From Nitrospiraceae bacterium (GTDB lineage Bacteria > Nitrospirota > Nitrospiria > Nitrospirales > Nitrospiraceae): DNA of 34,589 bases. A program made the translations under genes and the position numbers. Of this stretch, positions 1-9,441 are shown piece by piece. Location of the stretch: assembly GCA_014379455.1 (NCBI GenBank), contig JACMLT010000252.1:1-34589 (forward strand). Reading direction: 5' to 3'. How positions within the stretch are numbered: the stretch's first letter is position 1; each line of letters opens with the position of its first letter. Under the pieces are notes generated by a model. The model ran no database searches and had not been told where the DNA came from. It saw only the letters and a program-made list of their open reading frames with translations.

Positions 1-369
1 CTGATGCCAGGTATTCCCTCCATCCTGGCTCCGGAGAATCGTCCCATTGGCTCCGACAGCCCAGCCCTGCTTCTCGTCGAAAAAGAAGACGGCTGACAGG
101 CTGGCCGTGGTGCCGCTGGCGATCTTCTTCCACTTTTTCCCGCCATCGACCGTCTTCAGAATGGTGCCGCTTGACCCGACCGCCCAACCCTGCTCAGCCC
201 TACGAAAATAGAGCCCCATCAGAAGGGCTTCCGTATGGCTTGTTTGAGGAGTGATCGTGAGAGAAGAGTCGGCAGTCCACGAGGGAGACGCACACAACAG
301 CGGCATCAGCGTTACGAGCGCAAGACATCCTGCGCGGAACAGCGAGAGCCCCCGTCGTGGTCCGTGCAT
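1..369 (-). CDS. YCF48/BNR-like repeat exported protein, N-terminal part, truncated by left window edge
   Basis: Reading the minus strand from ATG at 367-369 gives MHGPRRGLSLFRAGCLALVTLMPLLCASPSWTADSS...YFRRAEQGWAVGSSGTILKTVDGGKKWKKIASG...FFDEKQGWAVGANGTILRSQDGGNTWHQ. It has a signal peptide plus two repeats of GWAVGxxGTIL+(T/S)xDGGxxW. It is absent from the ORF track because it has no stop within the window. Confidence 0.8.
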   Translation of the reverse strand, partial: MHGPRRGLSLFRAGCLALVTLMPLLCASPSWTADSSLTITPQTSHTEALLMGLYFRRAEQGWAVGSSGTILKTVDGGKKWKKIASGTTASLSAVFFFDEKQGWAVGANGTILRSQDGGNTWHQ

Positions 370-377
370 TCCGTCTC

Positions 378-2060
378 TCACTGGTTGGTGTCGGCATCCG
401 GGCGGTTTTTATTGAAGTAGCCAGGATCCGGCATGCCCTTCGCTTCAATGGTGAAGCTGCCTGCTTCCATTGACAGCCATTTTTTCGGAGTACAACAGGT
501 TCCATCCGGTTGCACATCCCAGGAGCCGCGCCGCACAACCAGAGGACCAGTCGCCAGCTCATTGAAGAATTCATTGCGCTTCCCCAATCCATACAAGTGG
601 CGATGAGGTACGCGCACCACAATCTCCGCATCCGTCCAAGACATGACTTGCGCCGCGATGTTGCTGAACAGCACTTCTGTGCGGGAGACGTTTTCGCCCA
701 ATTCGATATCCTCCCGTCGCTTGTAGGCTCCCTGATTGAGACCGAGGTACGCATGCTCAGCGGTCTTCAAGAACGAGCCGAACCCCGACCCTTTGATGGT
801 GATTAGTTCATCGAGTCCGCCCGATTGCGGGTTGTACGAGTCGATTTTCGGCGTCACCAACGTAAAAGCCCCCGCCTCTGTCTTGAGCGTATCCTTCACC
901 GCGCAACATGTCCCGTCAGGATTGGGCTTTGTTGCACCTCGATAAATCACAACTGGCCCACTTTTCGCGCTAAACGGCACCCACACATCGATCCGATCGT
1001 CTTGCCAACGATAGATAATGGCGCGAACCCCGCCGATATCGACTCGATTCTCTCCTATGTTGAAGTCCGTAAAGGCATAGGGTGTCGATCCACTTTCAGA
1101 GTAGAATCCGAAATGTTCCCCACTGATTCTGAGCAATGTACCGATCGGGGCGGCCGGAGGCGTCAAGGTCGTTACTGCTGGCACGTGAACCGTAAAGACT
1201 CCGACCGTACGCTCACGTCCCTGCATGGTCAGTACGATAGGTCCAGTGTCCGCATCCATCGGAAGATGTACGACAATCGCAGTGTCGGACCACTGAGCAA
1301 TAGTGGCGAGGTGCCCCCCGAACGTCACCTTGTCACCGACTCCCTTCTCGGCGCCGAAGCCTTGGCCGAAAAAGACGACCTTCGTGCCGACCGGCCCGCT
1401 CACCGGATCGACGCGAATGCTCGGAATCAACTTCAGCGGAACGGCATTGCTCACCTTGTACTGGACCGGAGCACAACAGGAACCATCCGGCAGGGGATCC
1501 GACGAAGCCAATCGAACCACCACCTCGCCCGACGTCGCGTTGGTGGGAACTTCGACTTCGATGACATTGTCTTTCCAACGACGTGGTCTCATGACCACGC
1601 TTCCGATCATCACATCGTTGACTCCGAACATCGTATTGGGATCGCGCGGTCCGGCCGTGACACCGAAGTTGGCCCCGGTAATCTGCAGGGTATGCCCTGG
1701 CTCGATTTCTGCCGGCGTGACAGCCGTAATTGTCGGCTGCACCACTGTCAACGTTCCGGCAGCCATCTTCTTTTTTCCGGCCATGACTTCAACGGGGCCG
1801 GATTGAGCCTGGAAGGGAATCTTCACCTCGATCAGGTCGGGCTCCCATCGTTGAATCAATGCAGGGACCCCACGGACAGTCACGCGATTGACCTGCACGG
1901 ATCGAAATGTACCGAACCCCTTCCCACCGATCGAGACCGTAGCGCCTGGGACCGCCGTTGATGGGTGGAGCTCAATCGCGGAAGGGGTCGCCGCACCCAC
2001 GGCAACGGTCAGGCTTGCCCACAACACTATCGTACTCAACCCGGTGACGAACATATTCAT
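378..2060 (-). CDS. Exported IPT/TIG-domain repeat protein
   Basis: ORF 378..2081. The ATG at 2060 (MNMFVTGLSTIVLWASLTVAVGA) follows an AGGGA-like SD and a signal peptide. Repeated IPT/TIG signatures (PGATVSIGGKGFG, PGHTLQITGANFG, VGTKVVFFGQGFG, IGTLLRISGEHFG, LDELITIKGSGFG) alternate with W.D..IEV.VP segments. Confidence 0.85.
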   Translation of the reverse strand: MNMFVTGLSTIVLWASLTVAVGAATPSAIELHPSTAVPGATVSIGGKGFGTFRSVQVNRVTVRGVPALIQRWEPDLIEVKIPFQAQSGPVEVMAGKKKMAAGTLTVVQPTITAVTPAEIEPGHTLQITGANFGVTAGPRDPNTMFGVNDVMIGSVVMRPRRWKDNVIEVEVPTNATSGEVVVRLASSDPLPDGSCCAPVQYKVSNAVPLKLIPSIRVDPVSGPVGTKVVFFGQGFGAEKGVGDKVTFGGHLATIAQWSDTAIVVHLPMDADTGPIVLTMQGRERTVGVFTVHVPAVTTLTPPAAPIGTLLRISGEHFGFYSESGSTPYAFTDFNIGENRVDIGGVRAIIYRWQDDRIDVWVPFSAKSGPVVIYRGATKPNPDGTCCAVKDTLKTEAGAFTLVTPKIDSYNPQSGGLDELITIKGSGFGSFLKTAEHAYLGLNQGAYKRREDIELGENVSRTEVLFSNIAAQVMSWTDAEIVVRVPHRHLYGLGKRNEFFNELATGPLVVRRGSWDVQPDGTCCTPKKWLSMEAGSFTIEAKGMPDPGYFNKNRPDADTNQ

Positions 2061-2253
2061 GAATTGATCCCTGTCAGGCAAGAATACGGTACGGATTCCC
2101 TACGCGTGGCATGAAGATTTCACACGCTGGAGGTAGATAAACGTGGATCCTATGAAAAACGGAAGACCGATTGAACTATAGCAAGTGGGTTTTTAGAGAG
2201 TCAATCCGGCGTGTCCAGCCCGATCAGCGTTCAGAGCCGGTGTGAGAGATCAG

Positions 2254-2712
2254 TCAGGAGACAGAAAAGATCACTTCGATTTCGACAGGAGCCCCGCGAG
2301 GCAATTCAGCAGCCCCCACAGCCGCGCGGGCATGACGCCCAGCGGCTCCAAAGATTGCAACGAGGAGGTCCGAGGCTCCATTGAGTACTTGGGGCTGCTG
2401 CACAAAACCCTCCGCTGAGGCCACATGCCCGACGACCTTCACGACACGCGTAATTCGGTCTAACGTCCCGAGCTCCTGCTTAGCAATCGCCAAGGCATTG
2501 AGGATGGCGAGCTTGGCCGCCTCCATTCCTTGTTCAATCGTCAGATCGCGTCCGAGCTTACCGGAGAAGGCCAACTGCCCATCTCGCATGGGAAGGACGC
2601 CGGATAGAAACAGGAGATCTCCAGCCCGGACCGCCGGAACATAGGTCGCCAACGGTTGTGGCGGGGCAGGCAACTCTAGATGCAGTTCCGTCAGTGTGCG
2701 TTCGTAAGACAT
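2254..2712 (-). CDS. RidA family (YjgF/YER057c/UK114) protein
   Basis: 152 aa with GDLLFLSGVLPM, GMEAAKLAILNALAIAKQELGTLDRITRVVKVVGHVAS, and a C-terminal RAAVGAAELPRGAPVEIEVIFSV, typical of the RidA family. Confidence 0.85.
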   Translation of the reverse strand: MSYERTLTELHLELPAPPQPLATYVPAVRAGDLLFLSGVLPMRDGQLAFSGKLGRDLTIEQGMEAAKLAILNALAIAKQELGTLDRITRVVKVVGHVASAEGFVQQPQVLNGASDLLVAIFGAAGRHARAAVGAAELPRGAPVEIEVIFSVS

Positions 2713-2754
2713 TCCACAAACCCTATGCGCCCGTTACCCCTTACATCCCACACA

Positions 2755-3912
2755 TCACCCTGCGCGGAGCGCATCGAGGAAACTTTCACCCGCCGGCAGT
2801 TGCCCCCCTTGCAGCGCTTCTACAATGGTATGAGCGAGATCAGCGGCGGATGTCCTGATGCCGAGATGAACACCATGTGCCAACTTGGGCCCCGTGGCCA
2901 AGAGGGGAACATACTCCCGCGTGGCCATCTGATCCGCCATCGTGATATCCCGCCCATGATCGCCCGTCAGAATGAGCAGGTCGCCTGGACGAAGCTGCTC
3001 CAACAAACCGGGAAGTCGTTGATCGAATTCATGGAGGGCCGCCGCTGACTGTCCCGCATCCGACTCCAGAACTTCGAGCCCGGCAACAATCAATCCTCGC
3101 GGAACTTTTCTAAACATCCCTATCACCTCAGCGAGTAATGAGGTCCAGTGTGCAACGGGAACGGAGCGAGTGAGCCCTCGGCCACTGAACAAATCGCCGA
3201 CTTTCCCGACCCCGGTTATGATCTGACTCTCACGATTGAGCACATCGAACATGGTCGATCCGGAAGGTTCAAGCACGAACTCACGGCGTTGTGGACTGAA
3301 CTGTACCGCACCGGCGTCACCCACGAGCGGGTGGGCTGACACACGCACAATCCTCCAATGGTCTTTGAGGAGTTTTCTTGCATCCCGGCAGCGCTGAAAA
3401 AACTCGTCCCGACGCATCGCGCCCTCGTGCGTCGCAACATGGCAGGTTCGTCGTCCGTCGGTCCACACGATCAGCGCACCGGAGGACAGATGCTCCTCCT
3501 CGTACTCGCGCAACATAGCCGTTCCGGAGGCTCGGCGATTGCCGACGAGCTTACGCCCAAATGCCTGTTCGAGGATCGCAACCATGTCAGGGGGAAATCC
3601 GTTGGGATAGAGCGGCCCGGCAACCTCTGTCAGATGACCGGCCATTTCCCAGTAGCCGGCTACGGAATCCACTTCTTTCGAGAGAAACCCGAAACGACCG
3701 AAACAGCCTTCCGGCTGCCCCATCGTCCGCACACCTTTGATCTCCGTGATGTGGCCAAGCCCGAGCCCTTCCAGCGTGGGGAGGCTGAGCCCTCCAACGG
3801 CCTCAGCCAGATGGGACAACGTATTGGAGCCGACATCCCCGTATTCCGCCGCATCGGGCATAGCCCCGACGCCGAGGCCATCGATCACCAATACAATCAC
3901 ACGCGTAATCAT
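2755..3912 (-). CDS. deoB: Phosphopentomutase
   Basis: MITRVIVLVIDGLGVGAMPDAAEYGDVGSNTLSHLAEAVGGLSLPTLEGLGLG...DSVAGYWEMAGH...ILTGDHGRDITMADQMATREYVPLLATG: alkaline-phosphatase superfamily DeoB motifs; next to deoC. Confidence 0.9.
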   Translation of the reverse strand: MITRVIVLVIDGLGVGAMPDAAEYGDVGSNTLSHLAEAVGGLSLPTLEGLGLGHITEIKGVRTMGQPEGCFGRFGFLSKEVDSVAGYWEMAGHLTEVAGPLYPNGFPPDMVAILEQAFGRKLVGNRRASGTAMLREYEEEHLSSGALIVWTDGRRTCHVATHEGAMRRDEFFQRCRDARKLLKDHWRIVRVSAHPLVGDAGAVQFSPQRREFVLEPSGSTMFDVLNRESQIITGVGKVGDLFSGRGLTRSVPVAHWTSLLAEVIGMFRKVPRGLIVAGLEVLESDAGQSAAALHEFDQRLPGLLEQLRPGDLLILTGDHGRDITMADQMATREYVPLLATGPKLAHGVHLGIRTSAADLAHTIVEALQGGQLPAGESFLDALRAG

Positions 3913-3961
3913 GGGCGCACTATAGCAGAAGTGGGACGCATCAGATATGGAGTTGTCTTGG

Positions 3962-4642
3962 TTATAAGGTACCCGATTGTTGCCGTTGCCACCCGGCCAC
4001 GATCACGAGACTGGCGCTGGTGCCGATCCGATCCGCGCCGGCCTCCAGCATAGCCAGCGTCGTCTTCCAATCTCGAATTCCTCCGGACGCCTTCACCTTC
4101 ACGCGGCCGGCTACAGTCTCTTTCATCAGCCTCACATCTTCCACCGTCGCACCGGCAGCACCGAAACCCGTCGACGTCTTCACATAGTCGGCCCCTGCCT
4201 CCACAACCAACTGGCAGGCCGTACGCTTCTCGTGCTGAGTCAGATAACACGTTTCAAGTATGACTTTGTGCTCCACGCCTGCGGTCGCCTTCACCACTTC
4301 AGCGATGTCCTGTCGCACATACTCATGATCTCCCGACTTCAGCCGGCTCACATTGATCACCATGTCCAGCACGCTTGCGCCGCGCGCCACCGCTTCAATG
4401 GCTTCGGCGACTTTCGTCTTCGTCGTGTGACCTCCCAAGGGAAACCCGATAGGGATGCCGACCCGAATCGCCGAGCCTGCCACCGCGTCCACCGCTTCAT
4501 CCACATAGCACGGTGGAACAAAAATGACGGTGAATCGGTACTCCATCGCTTCGTGGCACAGTCGCAGCACATCCGCTTTTGTTGCGTCCGGTCGGAGCAC
4601 CGTGTGGTCTATACGTTCCGGCACATTCCATTCAGACATCAC
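3962..4642 (-). CDS. deoC: Deoxyribose-phosphate aldolase
   Basis: IDHTVLRPDATKADVLRLCHEA...VDMVINVSRLKSGD-type segment...VKTSTGFG...VKASGGIRD...GADRIGTSAS: DeoC catalytic motifs. Confidence 0.93.
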   Translation of the reverse strand: MMSEWNVPERIDHTVLRPDATKADVLRLCHEAMEYRFTVIFVPPCYVDEAVDAVAGSAIRVGIPIGFPLGGHTTKTKVAEAIEAVARGASVLDMVINVSRLKSGDHEYVRQDIAEVVKATAGVEHKVILETCYLTQHEKRTACQLVVEAGADYVKTSTGFGAAGATVEDVRLMKETVAGRVKVKASGGIRDWKTTLAMLEAGADRIGTSASLVIVAGWQRQQSGTL

Positions 4643-5725
4643 TCACGATATTCCTTCCTTGTGGGCGACAATCCCCTCCCGAGGAACGACTGACGTCTGG
4701 GAGTGGGATCCGCGACGAACGGGGCGCTTCTGATATTTCTCCACCGCCTTGTTGTGTTCGATCAGCGTCGCAGAGAACTGGTGCGTGCCGTCGTTCCGCG
4801 AGACAAAATACAAGAAACTCGAGTTAGCAGGGTAGAGTGTCGCGCGAATCGCCTGAATGCCCGGGCTGGCGATCGGTCCAGGCGGTAACCCCTGCACCCG
4901 GTAGGTATTGTAGGGACTGGGACTCGACAGGTCTTTCTTGTGCAGGTTTCCATCGAAGGCCGGTAAGCCGTAAATGACCGTCGGGTCGCTCTGCAACGGA
5001 ATGTGTTTCTTGAGCCGGTTGTGAAACACCGCGGAAATCTCAGGCCGCTCGTCACCCGATGCGGTTTCCTTTTCAATCACGGAGGCGAGAGTCAGCACCT
5101 CGTGCATCGTCATCTTGAGTTCCTGCATCCGGGCGAGAAGATCCGGCCCAACCACCTGCTTGAGTTGCTCGACCATGGCCACCAACACCTCTCGCGCCTT
5201 GATAGGACGAGGAAACTTATACGTGTCGGGATAGAGATACCCTTCCAATGTCTCCGCCTTGATCCCGAGCGACGCAATGAACGCCTGATCTTTCACAAGC
5301 CGAAGAAACTCCACGCGATCCGTCAGGCCATCTTGAGCGGCTAAGTCGGCGATTTGGACGAGGGTCAGCCCTTCGGGAATCGTCAACGGATGGAGCACAA
5401 CCTGACCATTGAGCAATAGGGCGAGAATCTCCCCTGGAGTCATGCCGGCGTTCAGCTCATATTCGCCAGCATGCACCTTCCGGTCGGCTGATCTCAATTT
5501 TCCAAAAAGAACAAACGAGAAACTGCTCTTGATCAATCCTGCTCGCTCAAGCGACGTCGCGACATGTTGAAACGTCGAGCCATCAGGAATCACGACGACT
5601 TTCGCGGGAGGGTGCGCTTCTGGAGGGATAGCCGGGCCTTCAGCCCAACGAATCGCCTGATACGCCACGACGCCAAGTGCGACCATTGCGACCAGCAGAC
5701 ATCCGAGAGCGACCCGCAGTTTCAT
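4643..5725 (-). CDS. mltG: Endolytic murein transglycosylase (YceG/MltG)
   Basis: N-terminal TM helix; VVIPDGSTFQHVATSLERAGLI...LASVIEKETASGDERPEISAVFHNRLKKHIPLQSDPTVIYGL...YNTYRVQGLPPGPIASPGIQAIRATLYPANSSFLYFVSRNDGTHQFSATLIEHN. Confidence 0.93.
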   Translation of the reverse strand: MKLRVALGCLLVAMVALGVVAYQAIRWAEGPAIPPEAHPPAKVVVIPDGSTFQHVATSLERAGLIKSSFSFVLFGKLRSADRKVHAGEYELNAGMTPGEILALLLNGQVVLHPLTIPEGLTLVQIADLAAQDGLTDRVEFLRLVKDQAFIASLGIKAETLEGYLYPDTYKFPRPIKAREVLVAMVEQLKQVVGPDLLARMQELKMTMHEVLTLASVIEKETASGDERPEISAVFHNRLKKHIPLQSDPTVIYGLPAFDGNLHKKDLSSPSPYNTYRVQGLPPGPIASPGIQAIRATLYPANSSFLYFVSRNDGTHQFSATLIEHNKAVEKYQKRPVRRGSHSQTSVVPREGIVAHKEGIS

Positions 5726-6215
5726 GAGGTGATTCTACCGTTTCTTGCTCCACATACTCATCCGCCCATGCTTCCGGCTCCCTCTTCGGTGCAGGTTCAA
5801 GGCTCGCCAGGTAACTCTGGAGCAGAATTGAGGCGGCGATGCGATCAACTATACCTTTTCGTTTTTTCCGGCTGACATCGGCCGCGATCAAAAGGTCTTC
5901 CGCCGCCTTCGTCGTCAACCGTTCGTCCCACAGAATAACGGGAACCGGCACTCCCTGTTCCAAGCGAGCCTGGAACTCGCGCATCGCCTGAATCGCCGGA
6001 CCCTCGCGGCCATCCAACTGAAGGGGAAAGCCCAACAGCACTTGCCTAACTTCATACGTCCCGACAAGGGACGCAATATAGGCGATGTCCCAGTCCAACG
6101 TGCGGCGATTGAGCGTCTCAAGCGGCTGGGCGGTCCACCCCAGCTCATCGCTCAAGGCTACCCCGATCCGCTTGGTTCCATAATCGATCGCGAGAACTCG
6201 CTTACCATCCTCCAT
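5640..6215 (-). CDS. ruvX: Putative pre-16S rRNA nuclease / Holliday junction resolvase-like YqgF/RuvX
   Basis: VLAIDYGTKRIGVALSDELGWTAQPLETL...VLLGFPLQLDGREGPAIQAMREFQARL...WDERLTTKAAEDLLI...DRIAASILLQSYL. The C-terminal extension overlaps the mltG start. Confidence 0.9.
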   Translation of the reverse strand: MEDGKRVLAIDYGTKRIGVALSDELGWTAQPLETLNRRTLDWDIAYIASLVGTYEVRQVLLGFPLQLDGREGPAIQAMREFQARLEQGVPVPVILWDERLTTKAAEDLLIAADVSRKKRKGIVDRIAASILLQSYLASLEPAPKREPEAWADEYVEQETVESPHETAGRSRMSAGRNGRTWRRGVSGDSLG

Positions 6216-6218
6216 AGT

Positions 6219-8849
6219 CTACCGCTCCAACAGGCGTTCGACCAGCCCAAAGACTTTCTCCAACGCCATATCCAGCCTGGCCGGGTCCTTCCCGCCGGCC
6301 TGCGCCATCTCGGGTCTACCACCGCCGGTACCACCGACTTCCGCAGCCATCTCCTTGATAAGATCACCCGCTTTCAGTCGAGCAATCAGATCCTTCGTGA
6401 CGACGACCAGTAACGAGACCTTGCCATCGTTCGCCGCGCCGAGAGCTACAACACCGCTCTTCAACTTATCCCGCAACTGATCGGCCAGCGCCCGCATGCC
6501 GTTCACATCCAGGCCATCGGTCCGCTGCACATGCACCTGAATGCCGGCGATTGTTTTCGCCGTGGTCTCGACCGCTGAGCCGCTGGCCATTTTCAATTTC
6601 AGCTCTTCCAGCTCGCGTTCTTTGTCTTTCAACTGGGTCATGACCTTGCGTGTTTTGGCGACCAACTCAGACTGGCCGACCTTGAGCAAGTCCGAGAGTT
6701 CGCGAATGTCCGTTTCTAATTTCTTCATGTAGACGAGCGCCCCGCTACCGGTCTGGGCCTCGATACGGCGCACACCAGCCGCAACACCGGTCTCCGACAC
6801 AATTCTGAACAGGCCGATGTCACCCGTGTGCCGACAATGCGTACCGCCGCAGAGTTCTTTGCTGAAGGACTCGACGGTCACCACCCGCACCTGCTCGCCA
6901 TATTTATCGCCGAAGAAGGCCAACGCCCCCTTGGCGACTGCATCTTGAATGCTCATCACCTCGGTCGCAACCCGCTCGTTCCTCCGCACCTCGTTGTTCA
7001 CGACCATTTCAATCTCATCGACATCGCGGGAGGTCAGCGGCCTGAAATGGGCAAAGTCGAATCGTAAACGATTCGGCCCGACGAGCGACCCGTACTGTTT
7101 GACGTGTGGACCTAGCATGTCGCGCAACGCGGCATGGAGCAAGTGGGTGGCGGTATGGTTTCGCTGAGCGTCCTGCCGCGTCGTCGTATTGACGATCATG
7201 CGCAGCTGCTCGCCCTCGCGAATCCGCCCTTTTGTGACGGTCCCCTTGTGCAGAATCACAGTCGGCACCGGCCTTGTAGTTTCCGTGATCTCCATCTGCC
7301 CATCAGAGCCCGTCAGAACGCCCTGGTCACCAACCTGCCCACCACCTTCCGCATAGAACGGCGTCACATCCAGGACTATTTCAACCTCATCGCCTTCGGC
7401 CGCTTCTTTGACCAGCCGGTCACCGATCAAAATCGCCTGCACGAGACTCTCGTTTTCCAGACGTTCGTAGCCGACAAACTTTGTCGTCCCAAAACGACGG
7501 GCCAGTTCCGCCACTGCCGGTCGAGCCGTTTCCTGTTCAAACCCGCCGGTTCTGCGAGCACGAGTCCTCTGTTCCTCAATCGCCTGGTTGAACCCTGCCT
7601 CATCGAGCGTCATCCCCTGCTCGCGGCAGGCCTCTCCCATCAAGTCTATTGGGAACCCATAGGTGTCGTAGAGCTTGAACAGGTCAGGACCCGTAAGGAC
7701 CTTGCTCCCGACCGAGCGTGCTTTCGCCATCACCTCGTTGAGAATCGGCAAACCTTGATCGAGCGTGGCGATAAACCGCTCCTCTTCGCCTCTCGTCGCC
7801 TCGGCAATCGTCGCAGCAGCGCTTCGGACTTCTGAGTAGACCCCAGCCATTTGATTGACAACCCCCGCCGTCAATTCATGAAGAAAGGGCTCGACGATGC
7901 CCAACAGCCGTCCATGGCGCGCGGCCCGGCGCAGAATCCGGCGCAGCACATAGCCGCGCCCTTCGTTCGACGGCAAGACACCATCTGCCATCAAAAACGT
8001 GATCGCGCGAAGGTGGTCCGCCACCACGCGTATCGACCGATCAGTCGCGTCTTTCTCCCCATACCGAACTCCGGCCCTGGTGCCCACGGCGCTGAGCAAC
8101 GGCGTGAACACATCGCTGTCATAGTTGCTGTAGACGCCTTGTGCCACGGCCGCCAGCCGTTCCAATCCCATGCCCGTATCGATGCTGGGCTTGGGCAAAG
8201 GATGTAACGTCCCGGCAGCATCCCGATTGAACTGCATAAAGACAAGATTCCAGATCTCAATGACGCGATCGCCCTCCCCGTTCGGACAATCATCGCCCGG
8301 CACCGACGGTCCCTGGTCGAAATGCAGCTCCGAGCAGGGCCCACAGGGTCCCGTATCTCCCATTTGCCAAAAGTTGTCTTTCTCCCCGCAACGCACAATG
8401 CGTGAGGGCGACACACCCATTTTTTTCCATAACCGATCGGCTTCGTCGTCTTCGCGGAAGACCGTCACCCACATCCGGTCCTTATCAAGACCGACCGTCT
8501 GAGTCAGAAACTCCCAGCCGAATTGGATGGCGTCTTCCTTAAAATAGTCGCCGAAGGAAAAGTTCCCCAACATTTCAAAGAACGTATGATGGCGCCTGGT
8601 ATACCCGACATTTTCCAGATCGTTGTGCTTCCCTCCCGCACGGAGGCACTTCTGCACCGTGACCGCTCGCTTGTAGGCGCGTGTGTCTTCGCCGAGGAAC
8701 ACACGCTTGAACTGGTTCATCCCGGCGTTGGTGAAAAGCAGGGTGGGATCGGCCTGAGGAATCAAGGCGGAACTCGGCACAGCCTGATGGCCATGCAACT
8801 CGAAATATCGAATGAAGGCTCGTCGCAACTCTTGAGTGCTGTTGTTCAT
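6219..8849 (-). CDS. alaS: Alanyl-tRNA synthetase
   Basis: 876 aa; ELRRAFIRYFELHGHQAVPSSALIPQADPTLLFTNAGMNQFKRVFLGED, HTATHLLHAALRDMLG, SKELCGGTHCRHTGDIGLF, GGRPEMAQAGGKDP. Confidence 0.97.
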   Translation of the reverse strand: MNNSTQELRRAFIRYFELHGHQAVPSSALIPQADPTLLFTNAGMNQFKRVFLGEDTRAYKRAVTVQKCLRAGGKHNDLENVGYTRRHHTFFEMLGNFSFGDYFKEDAIQFGWEFLTQTVGLDKDRMWVTVFREDDEADRLWKKMGVSPSRIVRCGEKDNFWQMGDTGPCGPCSELHFDQGPSVPGDDCPNGEGDRVIEIWNLVFMQFNRDAAGTLHPLPKPSIDTGMGLERLAAVAQGVYSNYDSDVFTPLLSAVGTRAGVRYGEKDATDRSIRVVADHLRAITFLMADGVLPSNEGRGYVLRRILRRAARHGRLLGIVEPFLHELTAGVVNQMAGVYSEVRSAAATIAEATRGEEERFIATLDQGLPILNEVMAKARSVGSKVLTGPDLFKLYDTYGFPIDLMGEACREQGMTLDEAGFNQAIEEQRTRARRTGGFEQETARPAVAELARRFGTTKFVGYERLENESLVQAILIGDRLVKEAAEGDEVEIVLDVTPFYAEGGGQVGDQGVLTGSDGQMEITETTRPVPTVILHKGTVTKGRIREGEQLRMIVNTTTRQDAQRNHTATHLLHAALRDMLGPHVKQYGSLVGPNRLRFDFAHFRPLTSRDVDEIEMVVNNEVRRNERVATEVMSIQDAVAKGALAFFGDKYGEQVRVVTVESFSKELCGGTHCRHTGDIGLFRIVSETGVAAGVRRIEAQTGSGALVYMKKLETDIRELSDLLKVGQSELVAKTRKVMTQLKDKERELEELKLKMASGSAVETTAKTIAGIQVHVQRTDGLDVNGMRALADQLRDKLKSGVVALGAANDGKVSLLVVVTKDLIARLKAGDLIKEMAAEVGGTGGGRPEMAQAGGKDPARLDMALEKVFGLVERLLER

Positions 8850-8855
8850 GCCACC

Positions 8856-9341
8856 CTAACTTCCCTCCCGCATCAGCGGCCCCATCACAGTTTCAATTGT
8901 ATCCTCGTCAAACCCTCGTTGGCTCAAGAGTCTCGCGACTCGACTAGGCGTCTTTGCCGGGGCGGTCCGGCTGGCCCTTGTCAGCACCTGTACGGCCAGA
9001 TCCTGCTCACTCACCTTGTGATAGGCACTCCGCAGCGTCGCATGCACGATGCGTTCAGAGCAACCGGTCGCGAGCAACTCATCTTGGAGGCGCGCACGTC
9101 CCATCGGCATACGAGCAAGTCGTCGCTCAGCCCAACGCACAGCAAAGACCTCATCGTTGAGGTATTGCAACGATGTCAACCGTCGAACCGTCACGCGTAT
9201 CTGCGCGGGAGACGCCCCCTTTGCGACAAGCAATCGATCGATCTGCGCCGTTGTGCGATCGCTGCGGGCCAGCGCACGCACCGCAAGCTCCAACCACTGA
9301 TCAGAAGTTGCTGCCGCCTTGCTTGCGATGCGTCTACTCAC
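8856..9341 (-). CDS. recX: Regulatory protein RecX
   Basis: 161 aa RecX-like helical repeats (ALARSDRTTAQIDRLLVAKG; LNDEVFAVRWAERRLARMPMGRARLQDELLATG); lies between alaS and recA, a known conserved order. Confidence 0.85.
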   Translation of the reverse strand: MSRRIASKAAATSDQWLELAVRALARSDRTTAQIDRLLVAKGASPAQIRVTVRRLTSLQYLNDEVFAVRWAERRLARMPMGRARLQDELLATGCSERIVHATLRSAYHKVSEQDLAVQVLTRASRTAPAKTPSRVARLLSQRGFDEDTIETVMGPLMREGS

Positions 9342-9441
9342 CGCCTACCCGATACCTGTGAGGCGTGAAACGTCGTTCGTGTTCGGATTCGTTCGAACGT
9401 TTCACGTTTACCTTTTACGAACGACCGCAATAAGCGGCATT

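Noticed and set aside
825-1961. 378-aa plus-strand ORF
   Set aside because: Antisense to the IPT/TIG protein; composition rich in His/Arg with no domain pattern.
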